64,000 nucleotides of DNA. Source: Spongiibacter thalassae. Lineage in GTDB: Bacteria; Pseudomonadota; Gammaproteobacteria; Pseudomonadales; Spongiibacteraceae. A program made the position numbers and the translations under genes. The stretch spans positions 620,001 through 684,000 of the forward strand of contig NZ_JAAWWK010000001.1 of assembly GCF_012272835.1 (NCBI RefSeq), given 5' to 3'. The notes under the pieces were generated by a model. The model was not told where the DNA came from, did no database searches, and saw nothing but the letters and a program-made list of their open reading frames with translations. Below are positions 26,729 to 35,033 of this stretch, one piece after another (within the stretch, counting starts at the first letter, position 1; every line of letters begins with the position of its first letter).

Positions 26729-29017
26729 ATGAATAATAATGAATGTGGTCTGGAGGAGGCTCCGCACAGGTGTTCGGTGATTACCCCCGTTTTGCTTGGA
26801 ATAGTATTGTCAACGCCGCTGTGGTGGCAGTCGGCTCTCGCCCAGGACGGGGCTAGCACTCGAAAGCCGCGAAGCTCGATTATTGAGGAAGTCATTGTCT
26901 CGGCGACCAAGCGGGATGCGGATCTGCGGGATATTCCCCTGAGTATCGACGCGTTTACCGGGGAGTCATTGCGGGACATCGGTGCCGCCGACATCGAATC
27001 GATCGCGCGCTTTTCGCCCGGCGTGTCAGTGAGTCCGGGGCTGGATCCCGAGGCCGCCCAGATCATTATTCGGGGGGTGTCAACGGACACGTTCTTCACC
27101 TTTTTTACCCGCACCTTTGGCATGTTTTACGAGGATATTTCGATGGTCAATCCGTCTATCCTCGGGCCACAGCCCAATATCGACCCCTACGATATGAAGA
27201 CCGTCGAAATTCTGAAGGGGCCACAGGGAACCCTGTTTGGCGGGTCAGCCTTGTCCGGGGCGATTCGCTACGTGCCGAATAAACCCGACTTTGAAGAAGC
27301 CTACGGCCAGCTCGCGGCATCGGTTGGACAACATGCCCGCAGTGAAAACCTGTCCCACCGCTACGATGCCATGGCCAATGTCCCCGTCGGTGACGAACTG
27401 GCCCTGCGAGTGGTGGCGAGCAAGTCAGCTCGGCCTGGCTATATAGAGGACCTGCGTTCGGGAGAAGACGACATTAACTCCGCCCAGTCCCAGCAGGTGC
27501 GAGCTCTGTTGACGTGGCGGCTGACTGACGATTTCGCGCTGAACTACAACGGCATTCGCCGGGAAACACATCAGGACGATGGTGCCTTTGCCAATACCAT
27601 TGGCGAGCCCACTCACTCGGAGCGTTACTATGCCGATGTGATCGACTCGCGCACGGATATTCATATTGTGTCGGCGGAATGGGCTTTTGAGACCTTTGAT
27701 TTGGTCGCGATTGTGTCCAATATGACCAAGGACTACCCCCAGCGCCTGGATTACAGCCAGTTTATTGGTACCTCCCAAACGAACACGGGTACCTATGGCG
27801 ACACTTTTATAGAGTCTGAACAGCCCAGCGCAGAGTTGCGCATCGTATCCGGAGAACCCACGGATTCTGACTGGTGGGTACTACGTGACTGGACCTATGT
27901 CGCAGGCGTGTTCTACGTCTATAGCGATCAGTTCCTTGCATTGAATATCGGCACCGACGAAAGCGGTGACACCCTGCGCTTGCAGGGCGATGTCGATGCC
28001 GAGGAATACGCTGGCTTCTTCGATGTAACCCGGTCGCTGGGCGAGCGCTGGGAGGTCGGTCTGGGTGCCCGCTATTTCCGGCAGAGCACAGAGGCTGATA
28101 TCGAAACCACACTGTTGCAAGTGTCTGGTCTGCCCGGCGTGGGCGCGCTGGGCGAGGCGATTACACCGGTGGTGGGGGAAATGGGGGCAACGGTGGGTGG
28201 ATCGCTGGGGCGCGATGTGGGGCGGATCGCCGAGACGGTATTTAACCCCAAACTCACAGTCAAATGGGCCTATTCCGATGGACTGTCGATCTTCGCCTCG
28301 GCAGTGAAGGGCTTTCGCTATGCGGGGGCGAACCAGAATCCTACCCGCGACCCCGATGTTCCCTTGTTCTTTAAATCTGACAATATCTGGAACTACGAAC
28401 TGGGCATGCGCACGGAATGGTTTGAGGGGGCGATACAGTTTGACGTAACCGCCTTTCACCTGAAATGGACCGATATGCAGGTGCAGCAGCGGGAGTATAC
28501 AGGCGCCTTCGCCTATACCACCAATGTTGGGGGCGCCGAGAGCACCGGTGTCGAGTTTGGCTTGAACACCCTGCTTCCCGGTGGCTTTGCAGTCAAACTT
28601 AACGGCTCCTATGTGGATGCTCACACCACCACTTTTTTCGACGACTTCCAGGGCCCGGCGGAAGCGGGCACGGAATTGCCCGGCTCGCCACCGCTTTCCG
28701 GTTCGCTGTTGGTGGCCTGGCTGGGTAACCTCGGTTCTGCGGAAATCGTCAGCACAGTGACCTACACCTATCAGGAAAGTAACTACAACAATCTGGCTCA
28801 GACCTATGAACACCCGCCGATGGAGCTCTTGGGGGCGAGTGTTAATTTCCGCTTCCCCGAAATGTGGGGCGAACCCTCGATCAACCTTGTCGGCAATAAT
28901 CTGACCAACGAATTTGAACCGGGAGTGGTGTTTGATACCCCCAATACCGGCGGTATTCTCACCATCTACAATCCCCCGCGCTCGGTAACGCTGGGGATTG
29001 AGTTTAACCTTCGTTGA
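26729..29017 (+). CDS. TonB-dependent outer-membrane receptor
   Basis: Energy-coupled importer of 762 residues. The signal region (VITPVLLGIVLSTPLWWQSALAQ) is followed by a TonB-box-like IIEEVIVSATKRDADLRDIPLS, a plug domain (IIIRGVSTD, VEILKGPQGTLFGGSALSGA) and a 22-strand barrel ending RSVTLGIEFNLR with the terminal aromatic-X-Leu-Arg. It belongs to the large group often annotated as siderophore-like receptors but frequent in hydrocarbon and steroid degraders. It leads an operon with the START protein and the hydrolase, so a lipid-like ligand is more likely than a siderophore. Confidence 0.92.
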   Translation: MNNNECGLEEAPHRCSVITPVLLGIVLSTPLWWQSALAQDGASTRKPRSSIIEEVIVSATKRDADLRDIPLSIDAFTGESLRDIGAADIESIARFSPGVSVSPGLDPEAAQIIIRGVSTDTFFTFFTRTFGMFYEDISMVNPSILGPQPNIDPYDMKTVEILKGPQGTLFGGSALSGAIRYVPNKPDFEEAYGQLAASVGQHARSENLSHRYDAMANVPVGDELALRVVASKSARPGYIEDLRSGEDDINSAQSQQVRALLTWRLTDDFALNYNGIRRETHQDDGAFANTIGEPTHSERYYADVIDSRTDIHIVSAEWAFETFDLVAIVSNMTKDYPQRLDYSQFIGTSQTNTGTYGDTFIESEQPSAELRIVSGEPTDSDWWVLRDWTYVAGVFYVYSDQFLALNIGTDESGDTLRLQGDVDAEEYAGFFDVTRSLGERWEVGLGARYFRQSTEADIETTLLQVSGLPGVGALGEAITPVVGEMGATVGGSLGRDVGRIAETVFNPKLTVKWAYSDGLSIFASAVKGFRYAGANQNPTRDPDVPLFFKSDNIWNYELGMRTEWFEGAIQFDVTAFHLKWTDMQVQQREYTGAFAYTTNVGGAESTGVEFGLNTLLPGGFAVKLNGSYVDAHTTTFFDDFQGPAEAGTELPGSPPLSGSLLVAWLGNLGSAEIVSTVTYTYQESNYNNLAQTYEHPPMELLGASVNFRFPEMWGEPSINLVGNNLTNEFEPGVVFDTPNTGGILTIYNPPRSVTLGIEFNLR

Positions 29018-29028
29018 GTGGGTGACCT

Positions 29029-29688
29029 ATGCCAATGGGTAAGTATCACGCCGCTGGGGGAGTGTCATTGTTTGTTGGCGCGTGGCGCTGCGGCGCAGGT
29101 GTTGGGCTGGCAGTCGCGGTGCTGCTCGGTTGCGGTTCACTGGCCGCTGAAGGCTGGCAGCTGCGCCGGGAGTCCGCCGAGATCAAAATCTACACCCGTC
29201 AAAGCCAGGGTTCGGCGCTGAATGCGGTACGTATTGAGACCCGCTTGCCGGGGCCAATAGACCGGGTAGCCGATCTGTTAATTGACCCGGCCAAGCGCAG
29301 CCTATGGGATGATATGTGCGCCACAGTGGAGGTCTTGTCGCGGTCCCAGTTATCGAATACCGCCTATTTTCATTACGCCATGCCCTGGCCGGTCGCGGAT
29401 CGTGATGTGGTGCTGGCGACGGATATTCGCCGTGATGAGGACGGGCTCACCATTAATAGCGTGGCGCTGTCCAGCGATTATCCGCCGCAGCCCGGTCGGG
29501 TGCGGGTGTCGGAGGCGTGGTACCTCTGGCGCTTGACCCCGGTTTCGGCGACAGCCACCGATGTTGTCGCGGAAATGTATATGGATCCCGCCGGGCCGAT
29601 ACCGGCGTGGCTGCTCAACCGCCTGGCGCTGAGCCAGCCCGCAAAAACCATTGAACGACTGCGAGTTGTTCTCCAGACAGACAGGTAG
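29029..29688 (+). CDS. START-domain lipid-binding protein, exported
   Basis: 219 residues with a long signal or anchor segment (GVGLAVAVLLGCGSLAAEG) and then a START domain: WQLRRESAEIKIYTRQ, PIDRVADLLIDPAKRSLWDD, HYAMPWPVADRDVVLATD and EAWYLWRLTP. START folds bind sterols, lipids or aromatic polyketides. Eleven bases after the TonB receptor and seven before the hydrolase, it fits a periplasmic carrier for a hydrophobic ligand brought in by the receptor. Confidence 0.83.
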   Translation: MPMGKYHAAGGVSLFVGAWRCGAGVGLAVAVLLGCGSLAAEGWQLRRESAEIKIYTRQSQGSALNAVRIETRLPGPIDRVADLLIDPAKRSLWDDMCATVEVLSRSQLSNTAYFHYAMPWPVADRDVVLATDIRRDEDGLTINSVALSSDYPPQPGRVRVSEAWYLWRLTPVSATATDVVAEMYMDPAGPIPAWLLNRLALSQPAKTIERLRVVLQTDR

Positions 29689-29695
29689 CATAGCG

Positions 29696-30529
29696 ATGAT
29701 AGAAACTGGCAGCGAAGCGCCCGGGGCGCCGTCGGCAGGCACTTCCCGGGAGGCTGCTATTCCGGTGTTATTGTTACACGGCGCGACATCACTGCATGAC
29801 ATCTGGTCGCCCTTGTTACCCTTGTTCAGTGCCACTCAACCAGTGATTGCTATGCCCCTGCCGGGACACCTGGAGGGTGAGCCGGTTGCACTGGATAGAC
29901 CAGTGACGATAGAGCGGCTTGCCGATGACATCATTGCCATTATGGCCCGTCAGGGGGTTTATTGTGCCCATGTGGTGGGCAACTCATTGGGCGGCTGGCT
30001 GGCCCTGGAGCTGGCGCGCAAGGGTTTTGCTGCATCGGTTACCGCCTTTTCCCCCGCTGGTAGTTGGCCCGATGAGCGAGCATTTTTGCGCATTGCCAGG
30101 GCAATGGTGTTTGCCTGTCGAGTGTTCCCCCTGTTGCGTCCGTTGATGACGCCATTGATGCGGCTGACCGCTGTGCGCAAGCTGCTGTTTAGCAGTCAAA
30201 TGAAGTATGGCGAGCGGGTGTCGGTGGCCGAGGCTCAGCGTATGCTATTGGGTGTTTGCCATTGTCCGGTGATTCCGCCGTTGATCGCCAGCTTTGGCAA
30301 CGGAGGTGGACTGAAGCCGATGCCGCCCCTGGATATTCCCGTGCATATTGTCTGGTCGGGGGAAGATCGGGTGCTGCCCCGAGAGGTGTTTATGCCACCG
30401 ATGCAGCAAGCGCTGCCCTGGGCGGCATACTCGATCCTTGAGGATGCGGGTCACGTGCCTATGTACGATCAGCCGGATGCGATGGTGGCCATTATTGAGC
30501 GCAGTATTGCGATGGCGACCGCAGATTAA
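29696..30529 (+). CDS. Alpha/beta hydrolase
   Basis: 277 residues from ATG 29696. Signs are the oxyanion HGA at 28-30, the nucleophile elbow GNSLGG with Ser97, an acidic residue in VWSGEDRVLP and the catalytic His in DAGHVPMYDQP. No signal peptide, so cytoplasmic. Esterase or C-C hydrolase of the MhpC type are both possible. Last gene of the TonB receptor/START operon; it converges with the TetR gene seven bases away. Confidence 0.85.
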   Translation: MIETGSEAPGAPSAGTSREAAIPVLLLHGATSLHDIWSPLLPLFSATQPVIAMPLPGHLEGEPVALDRPVTIERLADDIIAIMARQGVYCAHVVGNSLGGWLALELARKGFAASVTAFSPAGSWPDERAFLRIARAMVFACRVFPLLRPLMTPLMRLTAVRKLLFSSQMKYGERVSVAEAQRMLLGVCHCPVIPPLIASFGNGGGLKPMPPLDIPVHIVWSGEDRVLPREVFMPPMQQALPWAAYSILEDAGHVPMYDQPDAMVAIIERSIAMATAD

Positions 30530-30535
30530 ACGGCC

Positions 30536-31147
30536 TTATTTGGCGTGGTGAGAGCTGGCATTCAGCGAGTTTCTGAAGTGGGCAATAAGGGTTTCGCTGG
30601 TGTCGAGACTGCTGGTTTCCGGTGTGAGTATATCTGCCCACTTGCGCAGATCTTCCCCCAGTATGGCATTGCAGAAAAACGAATAGGTGTAGTCGCGGGC
30701 GTTAATCTCGGGGCGGTATTGCTGCAGGAGTTCGCGAAAGCGATTAAAAGAGGCGGCCAGCACGTTTTTCACTACCGGTGCGGCGCTGTCGGCGTCCGCT
30801 TCAATCAACAGGCGGAGCAGTAACCGGCGCATGACACGGTCTTCGTTCAGGGCTTTAAGCATTTGTTCGATATACACAAATACCCGCCGTTCAGCGCTGT
30901 CGTCGGGGCGACAGCGGCTTTTCTCATCAATCTCTTTAAGACTCGCGCTCAGGTAGCTGGAAATACTTTTCAGATAGACATCGGCCTTGCCGTTGAAGTG
31001 ATCGTAGAGGGCGCCCTTGGTCAGTTTGCAGGCTTTGGCCAGGGTTTCCATGCTGGTTGCCGCATACCCTTTGTCGGCGAACTGTCGGGCGGCCACCCGC
31101 AGTATCAGGGCGTGGGTCTTTTCTCGCTTGCTTATCGGATCTTTCAT
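30536..31147 (-). CDS. TetR-family regulator of the FadL-type gene
   Basis: 203 residues from ATG 31147 (the frame is open to 31228 but that part crosses the operator region). The N-terminal DNA-binding domain reads ILRVAARQFADKGYAATSMETLAKACKLTKGALYDHF, split here over two helices and the HTH; the remainder is a helical ligand domain. It diverges from the FadL-type porin across a double operator, so it most likely represses the porin, and itself, until a fatty or aromatic ligand binds. Confidence 0.9.
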   Translation of the reverse strand: MKDPISKREKTHALILRVAARQFADKGYAATSMETLAKACKLTKGALYDHFNGKADVYLKSISSYLSASLKEIDEKSRCRPDDSAERRVFVYIEQMLKALNEDRVMRRLLLRLLIEADADSAAPVVKNVLAASFNRFRELLQQYRPEINARDYTYSFFCNAILGEDLRKWADILTPETSSLDTSETLIAHFRNSLNASSHHAK

Positions 31148-31205
31148 GTTCTTCTCGCTCTGCCGGAGGATAACTCTAAAGGCCGAGCATTCATTTTGCA
31201 ATGGC

Positions 31206-31246
31206 ATACCGGTCGGTATATTATCCAATAAAATACCGACCGGTAT
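31206..31246. promoter_or_regulatory. Double TetR operator between TetR and FadL-type genes
   Basis: ATACCGGTCGGTAT (31206-31219) and its exact reverse complement ATACCGACCGGTAT (31233-31246) are 27 bases apart centre to centre. Each is itself nearly palindromic (ATACC/GGTAT arms). This is a textbook pair of TetR-family sites, located 59 bases before the TetR start and 24 before the porin start. Confidence 0.85.
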
Positions 31247-31269
31247 TTACTGGAGAAGGGGATATTCAA

Positions 31270-32553
31270 GTGCTGTACGCAATGATTTGCCGGCGCATGG
31301 TAGTGACCGCGGTGGCGATTGGGGGGAGTCAATGGGCTGCAGCGGGTATTGCGGTCACGCCGCTGGGGTTCGGCTCTCAGTCTGTGGGTATGGCGAGCAC
31401 TGACAGCGGCTATTCCCATGAGCCGACGGGTATCAATAACAACGTAGCGGGCATCGCCAGGGCCGGGGTCGAGCAGTTCAGCGTTGGACTTGAGCCGGTG
31501 TACATAACCAAAAACCGCCACAAGGACTCGCTGGGAAATGATAAGCGGGTGGACTCAAGGCTTACCTTTTTATTGAGTGGTGCCTGGACGGCGCCGCTGG
31601 AGGCGCGACCTGATATTACCGTGGGGCTGGGGGTTTTCGCCCAGGGTGGCGCAGGATTTAACTACGAAAGTCTCGCGACCGATTATGGAAATGAAGATGA
31701 CCTGACCGCTATGTTTGGCGTGTTTCGTTTCGCGCCTGCCTTTGCCTGGCAGGTCAATGAGCGCTTGCGACTGGGTCTGGCGGGGTCGGTCAACTACGCC
31801 CAGGCTGAGCAAAAACTGCTGCCCAATACCTCTGATGCGGCCACCCAGTTCTTCGGGGTAAAAATCAACGACCTCAGCGGTACATCATTTTCCTGGCGGG
31901 CCGGTATGCAATACGATGTCAGTGATACTCTGGTGCTGGGTGTCTCCTATGGCGCCGAGACTGAACTGCGCCTGCGCAAGGGCAGTGCTGTGGTGAACTT
32001 CGAATCCCTGGGTCTGGGCAGGGTGCGTTATCGCGACGCGGAGATTTCCGGGCTGGCGCTGCCGGAAGAGGCGAGTCTGGGGTTTGCGTGGCAGGTGAGC
32101 CCACGGTTTTCCCTTGGGGCTGATATCAACTATTTCTGGTGGAGCGAGGCGTTGGGTGAGGTGTCAACGCGGTTTCGACGTCCGGATAATCCCCTGGTGC
32201 CTGCGATGGTTGAGGCAACAAGCCAATTTGGCGGGCAGGATAACTTCTCCCGTTCGCTGGGTGTCAGATTTCGTCACAACGACCAAAATCTTCTGTACGG
32301 GGGAATAAATCACGCGGGTAATGTCGTTAAGCAGACGGCTGTGAATCCCCTGAACAACCTGCAAGCCAAGTGGCATATCAATGGTGGCTGGGAGCACCGC
32401 TTCTCATCGCGCCTGGCGGGGGCTGTCGCTGTAAGTTACATTCCCGACAAGTCCCAGCGCTATGTGAACAGTGCTATGCCACTGGGAGAGGAGTCGAAGG
32501 AAACCTTTGGTTTATACTCGGTGCTGTTTGAGCTGAATTATCGCTGGCAGTAA
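31270..32553 (+). CDS. FadL/OmpP1-family outer-membrane transport protein
   Basis: Porin-like channel for hydrophobic compounds such as long-chain fatty acids. I place the start at GTG 31270, nine bases after AGAAGGGG; an upstream ATG at 31201 would translate the operators. Signal region MVVTAVAIGGSQWAAA, then the family N-terminus IAVTPLGFGSQSVGMASTDS and YSHEPTGINNNVAGIARAG, where the usual NPAG is altered. Barrel strands follow, with LPEEASLGFAWQVSPRFSLG and a C-terminal aromatic LNYRWQ. 427 residues. An imperfect hairpin lies between its stop and the converging ferredoxin gene. Confidence 0.85.
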   Translation: MLYAMICRRMVVTAVAIGGSQWAAAGIAVTPLGFGSQSVGMASTDSGYSHEPTGINNNVAGIARAGVEQFSVGLEPVYITKNRHKDSLGNDKRVDSRLTFLLSGAWTAPLEARPDITVGLGVFAQGGAGFNYESLATDYGNEDDLTAMFGVFRFAPAFAWQVNERLRLGLAGSVNYAQAEQKLLPNTSDAATQFFGVKINDLSGTSFSWRAGMQYDVSDTLVLGVSYGAETELRLRKGSAVVNFESLGLGRVRYRDAEISGLALPEEASLGFAWQVSPRFSLGADINYFWWSEALGEVSTRFRRPDNPLVPAMVEATSQFGGQDNFSRSLGVRFRHNDQNLLYGGINHAGNVVKQTAVNPLNNLQAKWHINGGWEHRFSSRLAGAVAVSYIPDKSQRYVNSAMPLGEESKETFGLYSVLFELNYRWQ

Positions 32554-32576
32554 GCGGGGCTAATAAAACTCCGGCT

Positions 32577-32897
32577 TTAGAACTGGGCGCTCGGTAGCGC
32601 AATGTGAAGGCCATCGAGGTCATCGCTTACTTCAATCTGGCAGCTCAGACGGCTGCCAGGTTTTCTGTCCAGCACGCAATCCAGCATATCGGTTTCGATC
32701 TCATCGGGCGGGTTGAGCTTTGATTGCCAGGCATCGTCAATGTAGCAGTGGCAGGTCGCACATGAGCAGGACCCGCCGCAATCCGCGACAATTTCTTCAA
32801 TGCCATTATCGAGGGCGGTTTGCATCACCGTGCTACCGTTAGTGGCCTCTACGGTCATCTCTGTACCGTCAGGTTTTACAAATACAAGTTTAGTCAT
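32577..32897 (-). CDS. [2Fe-2S] ferredoxin, putidaredoxin/adrenodoxin type
   Basis: 106 residues. Cluster ligands are C40, C46, C49 (CGGSCSCATC, spacing x5-x2) and C86 (LSCQI). DDAWQSKLNPPDEIETDMLD is the typical acidic partner-binding part. It probably feeds electrons to the Rieske oxygenase 66 bases upstream on the same strand. No ferredoxin reductase is in the window, so that partner must be elsewhere. Confidence 0.93.
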   Translation of the reverse strand: MTKLVFVKPDGTEMTVEATNGSTVMQTALDNGIEEIVADCGGSCSCATCHCYIDDAWQSKLNPPDEIETDMLDCVLDRKPGSRLSCQIEVSDDLDGLHIALPSAQF

Positions 32898-32963
32898 GGT
32901 TATCGCGCGCTATTGTGAATACGGGTGGTGTCTGCCACCACCCGCTGATGAACAGAGGGTATA

Positions 32964-33965
32964 TCAGTCCTCTACGGGGGGCAGGTCGTAGAAGCCCGCC
33001 TGCCATTTTCTCAGTGCCGTAAAGGCTTTTACGTCCTGTTTGGCGAGCAGTGGGCGATCGACGTATTTCTGGTTGCGCCACACCAGCAGGTCTTCGTCCA
33101 CCGTGGTCAAAATTTCCTTTTCGATGCGCTGGCGAATATCCTCGGGAATATCACCGCTGTCATTTTCGCGACGGGGCCACCAGATGGTGTTGAACAATTC
33201 CGAGGTTTCATCGTCGATCGGTGTTGCCGAAAACAGCACCCGATAGTTATAAGCGCCCTTGAACACGTTGAAGGAACAACCGACACCGGTGGTGCGGGTA
33301 TCGAAGACCATCTCGATTTCCTTGGTGCGTAGCGATTTGAAACCAAACAGCGTGCGGAATACGGTGTCGTTCTCGCGAATATCCATTTCCAGCAGCAGTG
33401 GGTCCATCGGAGAGTCGTGGACATAGCGGAAATGCATGGAGTCGACACTGTTTTCAAAGGTGATCTGCGGATGAACCGGTTCGTTAGGCCAGCGGCGAGT
33501 GCCGTGGGGGAAGATCGGGTAGAACTCCTCTTCCGACATGTCGGAGAACTCGGTAAAGCTGTCGAACATATGGGGCAGGCCCCAACGCGGGGGTGAACCC
33601 GTGGGGTCGTGCCACATAAAGACGCAGCCGTGCTGTTCAATTATTGGCCATACCCTGAGCTTTTTGTTGACGGTTTGTTCCTGATAGGGAATTTCAACAT
33701 TCTTGCCTTCGCCGCTCCATACCCAGCCGTGGTAGGGGCAGGTCACACAGTTGCCTTTTACCTTACCGCCGTGGCCCAGATGAGCGCCCATGTGGTGGCA
33801 GTGGGCGTCCATCACTCGCAGCGTACCGTCTTCACCGCGAAAGGCGACGAGGTCGTGGCCGAAATATTTCAGTGGGATGGCCTCACCTGTAGGGATTTCA
33901 CCGCTCCAGGCTATTTGAAACCAGCCGACGGGCTTCATTGAAAACGGTAGTTCTTTCAGGTTCAT
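32964..33965 (-). CDS. Rieske non-haem iron oxygenase, KshA-like
   Basis: Oxygenase component of 333 residues from ATG 33965 (GGAG eight bases upstream). The Rieske cluster ligands are C56-x-H58 and C76-x2-H79 (DAHCHHMGAHLGHG and CVTCPYHGW). The catalytic domain has FENSVDSMHFRYVHDSP, the iron-binding Asp/His region. Layout and length resemble 3-ketosteroid 9-alpha-hydroxylase (KshA) and the related sterol desaturases. With the ferredoxin it makes a hydroxylase that could start the catabolism encoded to the right. The real substrate is unknown. Confidence 0.87.
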   Translation of the reverse strand: MNLKELPFSMKPVGWFQIAWSGEIPTGEAIPLKYFGHDLVAFRGEDGTLRVMDAHCHHMGAHLGHGGKVKGNCVTCPYHGWVWSGEGKNVEIPYQEQTVNKKLRVWPIIEQHGCVFMWHDPTGSPPRWGLPHMFDSFTEFSDMSEEEFYPIFPHGTRRWPNEPVHPQITFENSVDSMHFRYVHDSPMDPLLLEMDIRENDTVFRTLFGFKSLRTKEIEMVFDTRTTGVGCSFNVFKGAYNYRVLFSATPIDDETSELFNTIWWPRRENDSGDIPEDIRQRIEKEILTTVDEDLLVWRNQKYVDRPLLAKQDVKAFTALRKWQAGFYDLPPVED

Positions 33966-34050
33966 AGGGCAGACTCCGAATTTGGTAATCGCATGGTTAC
34001 TGCTGTCTGTGAAGAATAAACCACGCAACTGTGGCTGTTTCCGATTCTAA

Positions 34051-34069
34051 AACTAATATATCATCAGTT
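34051..34069. promoter_or_regulatory. Operator-like element AACTAA-N7-TCAGTT (site A)
   Basis: A 19-bp near-palindrome, one base off the perfect AACTAA-N7-TTAGTT, in the 290-base region between the Rieske gene and the TetR gene at 34256. Related elements occur at 36708, 43884, 47575, 52866 and 54230. The rest of this gap holds no gene. Confidence 0.55.
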
Positions 34070-34255
34070 ATCGGCGTGAGCAACTCTGCAAAGCCCCTGA
34101 GGGAAATAAGTTTCGCTCTGTCAGTTCAGTAAATAACGCTGTAACTGCGACTTAAGAGCCAGTTTGCGGCTTAGCCACTGCTTAAAGTATGGGTTTTCCG
34201 GCGGAATAAGGTAAAATCGAAAAATTCATAGTGTAGGTTTTAAGGTGTAGCAGAA

Positions 34256-34927
34256 ATGCGGACAGTCGTTACGACAAACAATCACGGTCAGTCTCTTGGG
34301 CGCAAGGGCATGCAAACGCGCAAGCGGCTGATGGATGCGGCGCGCAAGTTGCTGAAATCCGGCTCGCCGGTGGAATTGACCGCGGTGTCTATAGCGAAAA
34401 AGGCGAAATCCTCGTCGGCGACGTTTTACCTGTACTTCGCCGATGTACGCGGAATACTGCTGGCGTTGACCGAGGAAGCTGAAACCGATATGCAGGCGGT
34501 GCACGCGGTATTGGATGAGCCCTGGGATCCAAAGGTGCTCGACGTAGAGCATTCCCGGCGGGTGGTGCAGGCCTTCGCCTCGGTATGGGACAAGCACCGG
34601 GAAGTGTTGCGCTATCGGAACCTTGAGGCTGATCGAGGCGATCCGGTGTTTGAGAATATACGGTTGAGAACCTTCGTGCGTATCGTCAATCGCTTTGCCG
34701 AGCACATTCAGGTGGCCTACAAAGAAGGGGGCGGTGGTAATCAACAAACAGCTCGTGCAGATGCCTCTGTGCTTGTTGCGGCGATGGAGCGACTCGCTGC
34801 CACTGATCCCGGCGCGGTAGAAGAGGGTGTGGGTGCCGATGCAATGTGGGACGCAATGACCCGTATTATTGCGCAAACCCTTAGCTTTCCCGCGTCGCCA
34901 TCGGACTTTGCTAAAAAAACCGACTGA
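34256..34927 (+). CDS. TetR-family regulator, candidate master regulator of the catabolic island
   Basis: 223 residues. DNA-binding part: KGMQTRKRLMDAARKLLKSG and VSIAKKAKSSSATFYLYF. The C-terminal domain (residues 75-215) is helical with FASVWDKHREVLRYRNLEAD and FENIRLRTFVRIVNRFAEHI, a pattern seen in TetR proteins related to KstR-like regulators. It diverges from the Rieske/ferredoxin pair with operator site A between them and converges with a CoA ligase across a bidirectional terminator. Link to the other sites is inference. Confidence 0.86.
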   Translation: MRTVVTTNNHGQSLGRKGMQTRKRLMDAARKLLKSGSPVELTAVSIAKKAKSSSATFYLYFADVRGILLALTEEAETDMQAVHAVLDEPWDPKVLDVEHSRRVVQAFASVWDKHREVLRYRNLEADRGDPVFENIRLRTFVRIVNRFAEHIQVAYKEGGGGNQQTARADASVLVAAMERLAATDPGAVEEGVGADAMWDAMTRIIAQTLSFPASPSDFAKKTD

Positions 34928-34985
34928 GCTGCAAGCCAAGCAGAACCGGTTGGTGTTTCAGGGGTTTTTTCCCTGTGTGCCAAAA

Positions 34986-35018
34986 ACAAAAAAGCCCGCA
35001 TCGAGCGGGCTTTTTTGT
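34986..35018. terminator. Bidirectional intrinsic terminator
   Basis: GCCCGC / GCGGGC stem with 5-base loop, flanked by six A's on the left and six T's on the right, so it works on both strands. It separates the converging TetR gene and CoA ligase gene. Confidence 0.92.
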
Positions 35019-35033
35019 TTTCAGCGAACCTTC

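Noticed and set aside
31201-31269. Upstream ATG start for the FadL-type protein
   Set aside because: It would translate the two TetR operators and put residues before the signal peptide; GTG 31270 has a good ribosome site.
34226-34939. Leftward 237-codon frame over the TetR gene
   Set aside because: Antisense shadow; the rightward TetR HTH is clear.
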